Source of the DNA: Blakeslea trispora
Taxonomy: Eukaryota > Mucoromycota > Mucoromycetes > Mucorales > Choanephoraceae
Assembly: GCA_025331445.1 (NCBI GenBank)
Contig: JAIWNE010000031.1
Coordinates: forward strand, 124,001 to 188,000
Length of the DNA stretch: 64,000 nucleotides
Reading direction: 5' to 3'
The notes under the pieces are model-generated. The model worked only from the letters and a program-made list of their open reading frames with translations, searched no databases and was not told the DNA's origin. Shown piece after piece: positions 58,409 to 64,000 of this stretch (position 1 is the first letter of the stretch; every line of letters begins with the position of its first letter). Position numbers and translations under genes: made by a program.

Positions 58409-59808
58409 TTAAATATCACAAATCAGAACGCCTTCCTCATAAAGACCAGAAACAACTAGCTTAGAGTTTGTCAAATCAAGGGCACCTGTGGTTGAAGTAC
58501 CATACAGCCCGCCATCATCTTGCATCAAAGTCTTGGTTTCTCCCGAAACAACGTCCCAAATATCGACTTGAGAAGGAGGCTTTGGTGCGTCTTGGGCGTT
58601 TTCGGAACCAGCATATTTGACAAGTTGAAGAGCCTGAGGATGACCAGCAACAACAAGAAGCTGCTTTTCCACATTGTAGTGAAGATTATCTACAGCCATG
58701 TTGTATTTGGCTTCGCTGACAAAATCAAGATGAATATGAGGCAAGCCCTCTTTGTCTACAGTATTGATGATCTTGTACTGCTTGGTGGATCGTTTGAGGG
58801 TTTCGGCAATAAAAAGGACATCGTCGGTGCCAGCAACGCCATTGGCAAATGACAATCCATTGACGCCCTTTTCAACTTGACCTGTACGAGCATTGTAAAA
58901 GCCTACACTACTCAAGAAAAACAAGTAGTTTTCAATCTTGTTCAAGTAGACATTGTTGAAATAGTGGTCGCGAGAGAAAAAGAAAGAGGGTGTACCATCA
59001 TCGGCTCGGAAACGGACATCGTTTATGATGTGGATTGAATTGGGATTATAGATTTCGGGGTGAGCTACAGTGCGCTTGTGTACAAGATGAATGCTGTTAT
59101 CATCAACAGTAAAGAACTCAATAGAAGGGCTAACATCGCCATGAGGACGATTGACAGTGACTAAAGTCTTTTCACCTGTAGTGGGATGAATGTCTAGATT
59201 GACTCCGAGTACATGATAGTCAGACATGACTTTGCTCTGTTGCACATCTATAGTAAACCTATCAATAATAGCAGGTGTCTAAGAGAAATACAATTAAGAT
59301 TCTGAGAATACCGTCCGAATGATAAGTAAACTTACACTAGCATAATCAATTCTCCAAAGGCCGCTATTAACACTAGGCTCTCCAGGAGCGAGATGATTGA
59401 CGCCCATTACCCTGTTTCTCTTTGCGCGAATAGGATCACAAGCAGCATAGGCAATGCCAGTATCGTTTGACAAAATCAGGTCTTCGCAATGCGTGAAATC
59501 TTTTGGACCTACAAGTTGGTTTGCATGTCAAGTTTGATTTTAGTTTGAGCTGAAGAAACAAAAGAAAGGCACGTATTCTGTAGATTACCTGCTACTTTTG
59601 CGCATTCTTCGACATTAAAGTCTTTTACTTCATAAAAAATACCACTAAGAGGAAGAAACATGTCTAACAAAAGAAATAGGTTAACTATAAAACCTACCAG
59701 CAAAAGACGATACTTACATAACAAGGAAGTAAGATAAGCAAGAGGTACTAAGAAACCCCAGCTTCTAATATAGAACCAAGAACCTTTAAAAGGTGAACCA
59801 CCTGCCAT
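58409..59808 (-). CDS. paraoxonase/arylesterase-like protein (PON family)
   Basis: Six-bladed beta-propeller calcium-dependent hydrolase (lactonase/arylesterase type), 402 aa. Exons 59808-59718, 59663-59589, 59508-59336, 59278-58409 (403 codons, GT-AG). A hydrophobic N-terminal segment (WGFLVPLAYLTSLLYMFLPL) probably is a signal anchor, as in animal PON enzymes. PON-typical features follow: HCEDLILSNDTG, LVTVNRPHGDVSPSIEFFTV, NDVRFRADDGTPSFFFSRDHYF, GLSFANGV, MAVDNLHYN and GHPQALQLVKYA, and the C-terminus LVVSGLYEEGVLICDI. These Asn/Asp positions (NDV, ANG, VDN) match the calcium and catalytic ligands of PON1. The His pair of PON1 is less clear: one lies in NRPHGD. The substrate is unknown. 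It lies convergent to nudC. Confidence 0.88.
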
Positions 59809-61060
59809 GGTATTAGAATAAGGATGTCAAGAAACGAGATGACAACTTTTTTTTTCGTTTAACTTTTTTCAAGCTGCTGTTACACAAAAGCGAATAACAC
59901 AATCCACCCCAATCCATGCTTGAGTTTCAAAGTATTACTCAAGGCAGTGAAGCTGAATGCGTTTAACTTTCTCCTAAAACATATACATTGTTTCAATATG
60001 ATAAATTTCAATAACCATACCTTGTCATGCAAATGCTTTATTTTGCAACTCCAAGCTCACATTTTCTCTTTGCCAAAACTAGACTATTGCAGTTGTAAAA
60101 TTCTCTACCTTATATCCTCAAAATAAGCATACATATTTGGTTTCCTTCTTGAGTTTGAGTTATGTATCATAACATAGAATCCATATTAAATTTAAAGTAT
60201 ATTGCTTTTATAAGATGTCCCAGTTAAGAAGTACGTCAGGTAGAAACAATTACTGATACATAATGAATTGAGCAAAATCAATCAGTGCTTACGAAGGTTG
60301 GAAACGGTGAGTTGTTGGTTGAGATAGAGCTACTTGTGAGGGTCTTTCAAACTGCTTTCAGTTTTGATCTATTCTAAAATATCTTCAGTAAGCTCACAGA
60401 ATAGTATGTTATCAGCAGTTTTTTATTTTGTTTGTTCAATAAAAGAGCTCTACTTTGGTATAGTGATCTGGATATTTTCTTTTTATTATTATTATCATTA
60501 ATGATGACGAATTATGAATTCAAAAGAAAAAGTGTATTAAGCGGTAAAAGAAGTGTAGTGACATTCTTTACCACATAGAGTGCCCTCAAAATTACAATAT
60601 GTCCTCCTTTTTTTTCTGAAAGATTGAAACTTTCTTACACAGCTAGCCAACTACACCCTCAGAAAGACTAATGGGGTTTTAACATAGTAAATTAATTTCT
60701 CTTGCTTATACTTCGATTAAGGACTCTATTTGCATAAGGTATGAAAGTTGAGAGAGGCTTTCACAAGTTTAATTTGATCCAAACCAAATTATAAGACGGC
60801 TTCGAAGCTATCTCTGACACTTTTGAATAAATGAGCAAAAAAAACAGTGCTGCCGTTAAGTTTAAACTTTTGAACCCTTATCGCTTAAGCATATACTATG
60901 CAATTCATATAGGCTGTCGCTTTAAAAGAAGAACAAAGTAAATTTGCTTGATGAAGTTCTAAGCTGCACACAAAACTTGAAAAATTCTCTATATGCCAAC
61001 TCGAGAAAGCATCCTCATTGATTAATGATCAATCTCTTAGCGACAAGATGTAAAGTTTTT
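59809..61060. other. 1.25-kb intergenic region
   Basis: The promoter side of the PON-like gene is at 59809-59900 (poly-T 59849-59857). The rest is A+T-rich with a short TTA/ATT repeat near 60484-60496. No supported frame on either strand. Confidence 0.45.
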
Positions 61061-61810
61061 TTATGGCAGCTGCTTTTCGCTCGGTTGATAAGTATTTGAG
61101 GGTTTTGCTAAGCTATATGTAGGAGGAGATATATTTATGGCTACATATGAAGGCGGCACAGCTCCAGTACTGTTATTAAAATGATGTAGTAAGTTGTATC
61201 GATCATCAAACTCAATTGTAATAGCCTACGTAAAATAATCAATATTTTCAAGGAGTCTTTTTTTTCTTTTGTTTTTTCCGCAAGAAAAAGGGAGATAATG
61301 CAATCTTACATAAGTGCACGTAGGTTGTGCAGAGACATTCTGCTCCGTGTTCAAGTAGTTCAGCCTAAAGTTGATTCCTCGTACATTTTCAGTTGCATTC
61401 ATGCATTTACAAAGCTGAATAATAGCATCCTCAAAGCGGTGCTTTTGTCTACGTCGACATAACATAAATACCATACTACAAAGCAGAAACAAAAGTGGAA
61501 AGGCCAAGACTGTGCTGACCTTATGTGTTTGTTGAATTAAAAATGCGGTGGTGGCTATCAGCAACATGCCCAGCAATAAAAACAAAACGGAAGTTGATCG
61601 ATGAATAGGTGAAGGTGGAGGGTAATGGCATACAGCTGCATTGAATGTATTCATGATACTAGAAAATTCATGAGGAGTCATCTAATGCGATGATTAAACA
61701 AACATTATCCTTATTCTATTTCGTTAGTTCTTACTTACAAACCCATCTAGACCAAGCGTGTATTGGTCTGCAAAACCTCTTTTATTATAAACACAGTGTA
61801 AAGATTTCAT
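61061..61810 (-). CDS. small two-TM membrane protein of unknown function
   Basis: 202 aa from three exons on the minus strand: 61810-61739, 61681-61310, 61225-61061 (203 codons, GT-AG). The frame that simply continues past 61310 ends at a Lys-rich tail. Splicing with donor GTAAG at 61309 and acceptor at 61226 instead gives AITIEFDDRYNLLHHFNNST and a Pro/Tyr-rich tail (SYVAINISPPTYSLAKP), which fits better. The N-terminus reads MKSLHCVYNKRGFADQYT. Two adjacent hydrophobic helices, VLFLLLGMLLIATTAFLI and VLAFPLLFLLCSMVFMLC, form a hairpin, followed by a basic RRRQKHRFED segment and a cytosolic tail. PPPSP and PPTY motifs could bind WW or SH3 domains. I do not recognise the family. Confidence 0.72.
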
Positions 61811-63273
61811 TTATATAGCGAGATAAAAAACAAAGAAAGAATACGAAAGATAAAAGCAAAAGAAAGGTTCAAAAATAAACTTTTCTTGTGAAATGCTAGA
61901 AAACAAAGAAGTTCTCCTTGGATGTCTATTGTTGCATGTAGATTTCTTGGTTATCAACATTGGTCTCTATGATTGTAGTAGTCAGGGAAGTCATCCCTGA
62001 TCATCGTTTTTTGTTCCTATGCTCGCTTCTAATGATCAACTATTTTAAAAAATTTGCACTGCTTCAAATAAAAATTATTCGCTCTACTCTCTGCTTCTCT
62101 TGCTCTTTCATTTTTTTTTGTTTACCATTCAAAGTGTTTTAAATCCTATCTACTCGAATATTTTTTCTTTGTCAGTTTTTGTTTTATCAGCAATATTCAT
62201 CTTTTTTAAAAAATCAAGTCAGTGCTACAGGAACAGCACAGGAGAAGAACATTTCTTTGCCTCATTGCTCTATTTTGGGCAATAAATGCTTTTTATGCTC
62301 ATGACAGCTTCTAATTATTCTTCTCCTATTCCATCTTGTAATTGAATGCAACACTTTTTGTCTATTGGACGTCAGTCTCCTTCTAGGTAAGTAGGTCACA
62401 AACAAAAACAAACTTTAAGAGCGATCTGACAAAGAAAGGAGCGTCCTTGTGTTTTCCAAATGAATCTTTAGTCTGAAGAAAATAAAGTCTAGCTTGTTCT
62501 CGCTCCTCGTATTAAGTAACAAGCCAATAGAAACGAGGAGTTTGACTAATCAAGCGTAAATAAACACTGATCGACAAAATCTGTGTAAAGAGTTTCGGGT
62601 CGGAAATAAGCAAGAAGAGCCACGTTAAAATTAAAAGGGAAACTGTTTTTTTTAAGAGACGTTCCTCTAGTTTTTCTCAAAAAAATAAAATAAAATAAAA
62701 AAGAGCTCAATTAGTTCAGATCAAAAGAGTGACTGACCTTCTATATAAACCTCTATCTGAGAGAAGTGAAGAATTTAAGAGCTCTTTTTCTCACTGGCTT
62801 ATAGCTACTCAAACCAACTTAAGAGTTATACTAATCTCAGGAGAAACTCAAAAAAAAAAGCGAAGTTAAAAAATTAGATTTCAACAGCACTGATCACAAA
62901 TGTAGTAGTTCTGTCTCAACATGTCACAAAAGAAGGAAGCAGAGCAGCATTGGTACTTTGCGCTTGTTTTACCTAGCAGAACCACAAGCTGTGATAAATC
63001 TTTGTCCCTCTTTTAAAAGAAAAGCAGGAGATATATCTTTTCTCCCCTTGAATAACATAATCGCTCAAATGGGATGCAGCAAGTGACCTGCTTAAGAGTT
63101 AGTCTTATTTTCTGTACAAAACTAAATTTAATATTCGAAGCATTAAAAAAGAGAAAGAAAAAGAAAAAAACAAATTCAAATAGACAATAAAACATACTAG
63201 CGAAAGCATTCTTTTCACTTTCTTTTTGTTCTCTTTTTGTTTTTTTTTCCTATAATTTTTTCTTTTTTTACTA
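61811..63273. other. 1.46-kb intergenic region upstream of the antiporter
   Basis: Divergent spacer with both promoters. It has an (AAAAT)n-type short repeat at 62683-62700 and pyrimidine-rich sequence immediately before the antiporter ATG (63209-63270). No supported gene. Confidence 0.45.
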
Positions 63274-63990
63274 ATGCCTATTCATGTTATTCCGGGAGAA
63301 ATATCGACATTTACAATTGCTATAGCAATTATTAGTGGATTCATCCTGTTTTTTGGATATATTTCAATGTTTTTAAAGGAAAAGCTGTTTCTTTCTGAAG
63401 CATGTAAATATATAAATTCCTTTTTTTTATGATTGAATTGACATGCAGTAGTGTCTCATCCTCATTTTTTTTTTCTTAAATATTGTAAACAATACAAAAG
63501 TGGTAGCTGTTATTGTCGGAATAATTGCTGGTCCTTTAGTTTCAAATGGATTCAATCCTTATGCTTGGGATCATCATGACGAAATTACTAAACAACTCAC
63601 TCGATGCATCATTGCTATTCAGGTACACTGATTTCATTAATAGTTTACCATTGCTTTAAAAAGACTAAAATTATTAATATTATGGACGAAAAAGGTGATG
63701 GCTGTTGGCATTGAGTTACCAAAGCAAGTTCAAAGACATATAAACAAAGAAAAATAACTCAACTTGTTTTCAATAGACATTACCTAAAAAAAGAATGGCT
63801 CACTATGGTTATACTGTTAATGCCTGTTATGATGTTTATGTGGCTCATTAGTGGATTGTTTATTTGGGCACTGATACCTCCAATCAATTACGTAAGGAAT
63901 ATTCACAAACGATGTCTAAATAATCTGTATCAACTGTTTTAATAGCTCGAGGCACTAGTGATATCTGCTTGCATATGTCCCACAGATCCT
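63274..63990 (+). CDS. Nha1/Sod2-type Na+/H+ antiporter, 5' part only
   Basis: Plasma-membrane (or endomembrane) cation/proton antiporter of the CPA1/Nha1 group, cut off by the window edge. Exons seen: 63274-63403, 63501-63622, 63695-63723, 63777-63891, 63946-63990, with a GT donor at 63991. Intron 3 uses a GC donor (AAA|GCAAGT at 63724). Helix 1 is TFTIAIAIISGFILFFGYIS; then the Nha1-like LSEALVAVIVGIIAGPL, SNGFNPYAWDHHDEITKQLT, RCIIAIQVMAVGIELPKHYL, MPVMMFMWLISGLFIWALIP and LEALVISACICPTDP. The last of these contains the start of the conserved TDPVL ion-binding motif. About 140 residues are visible of a protein usually near 500-900 aa. The splice sites give a continuous frame only with the GC donor. 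Confidence 0.9.
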
Positions 63991-64000
63991 GTAAGTGCCT

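Overview
The window looks like nuclear DNA of a fungus of the Mucoromycota, most likely a Mucorales mould (Mucor/Rhizopus type). This is an inference from A+T-rich spacers full of poly-A/poly-T runs, genes split by many 45-100 nt introns, a fungal ERG1, and repeated DDE_3/Tc1-type and Fanzor-like mobile DNA. For each gene given as intact I placed the splice sites by eye so that the exon lengths sum to a whole number of codons. No transcript data or database search was available.

Layout. 1.4-3.5 kb (+): BET double-bromodomain protein. 3.8-7.6 kb (-): two nuclear Myb genes, a SNAPC4-like snRNA transcription factor subunit and a Reb1/TTF-I-like factor. 8.1-10.0 kb (+): cytochrome P450. 10.3-11.2 kb (-): dead Tc1-like transposon. 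11.2-23.9 kb: gene-poor, repeat-rich stretch holding one small unknown gene (14.4-15.1 kb), an apparently intact intron-containing DDE_3 transposase (20.6-21.9 kb) and several decayed coding remnants. 23.9-25.6 kb (+): prolidase. 26.5-28.0 kb (-): squalene epoxidase ERG1. 29.4-32.6 kb (+): SAPS-family phosphatase regulator with two polyglutamine tracts. 32.9-34.8 kb (-): AVT-type vacuolar amino acid transporter. 37.8-41.0 kb (+): adenylation-thiolation-reductase (NRPS-like) enzyme. 41.4-43.4 kb (-): WNK-type kinase. 44.4-45.5 kb (+): RPF1. 45.7-47.3 kb (-): unknown disordered protein. 47.6-50.2 kb (+): SANT plus U-box protein. 50.5-51.8 kb (-): cystathionine gamma-lyase. 53.1-56.8 kb (-): decayed element whose 3' end carries a RuvC/zinc-ribbon signature like TnpB/Fanzor. 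57.5-58.2 kb (+): NudC. 58.4-59.8 kb (-): paraoxonase-like enzyme. 61.1-61.8 kb (-): small two-TM membrane protein. 63.3-64.0 kb (+): 5' part of an Nha1-type Na+/H+ antiporter, cut by the window edge.

The genes are unrelated housekeeping and accessory functions, each apparently with its own promoter; I see no cluster or operon. Common themes are nuclear/chromatin factors (BET, SNAPC4-like, Reb1-like, SANT/U-box), ribosome biogenesis (RPF1), and lipid, redox, ion and amino acid metabolism (P450, ERG1, A-T-R enzyme, CYS3, AVT, antiporter).

Most worth following up: the Fanzor-like pseudogene and the 79-bp inverted repeat inside it, three GC-AG introns sharing the donor GCAAGT, the fungal WNK kinase with an apparent C-terminal SAM domain, the stand-alone A-T-R enzyme, the SANT/U-box protein, and the intact-looking transposase.
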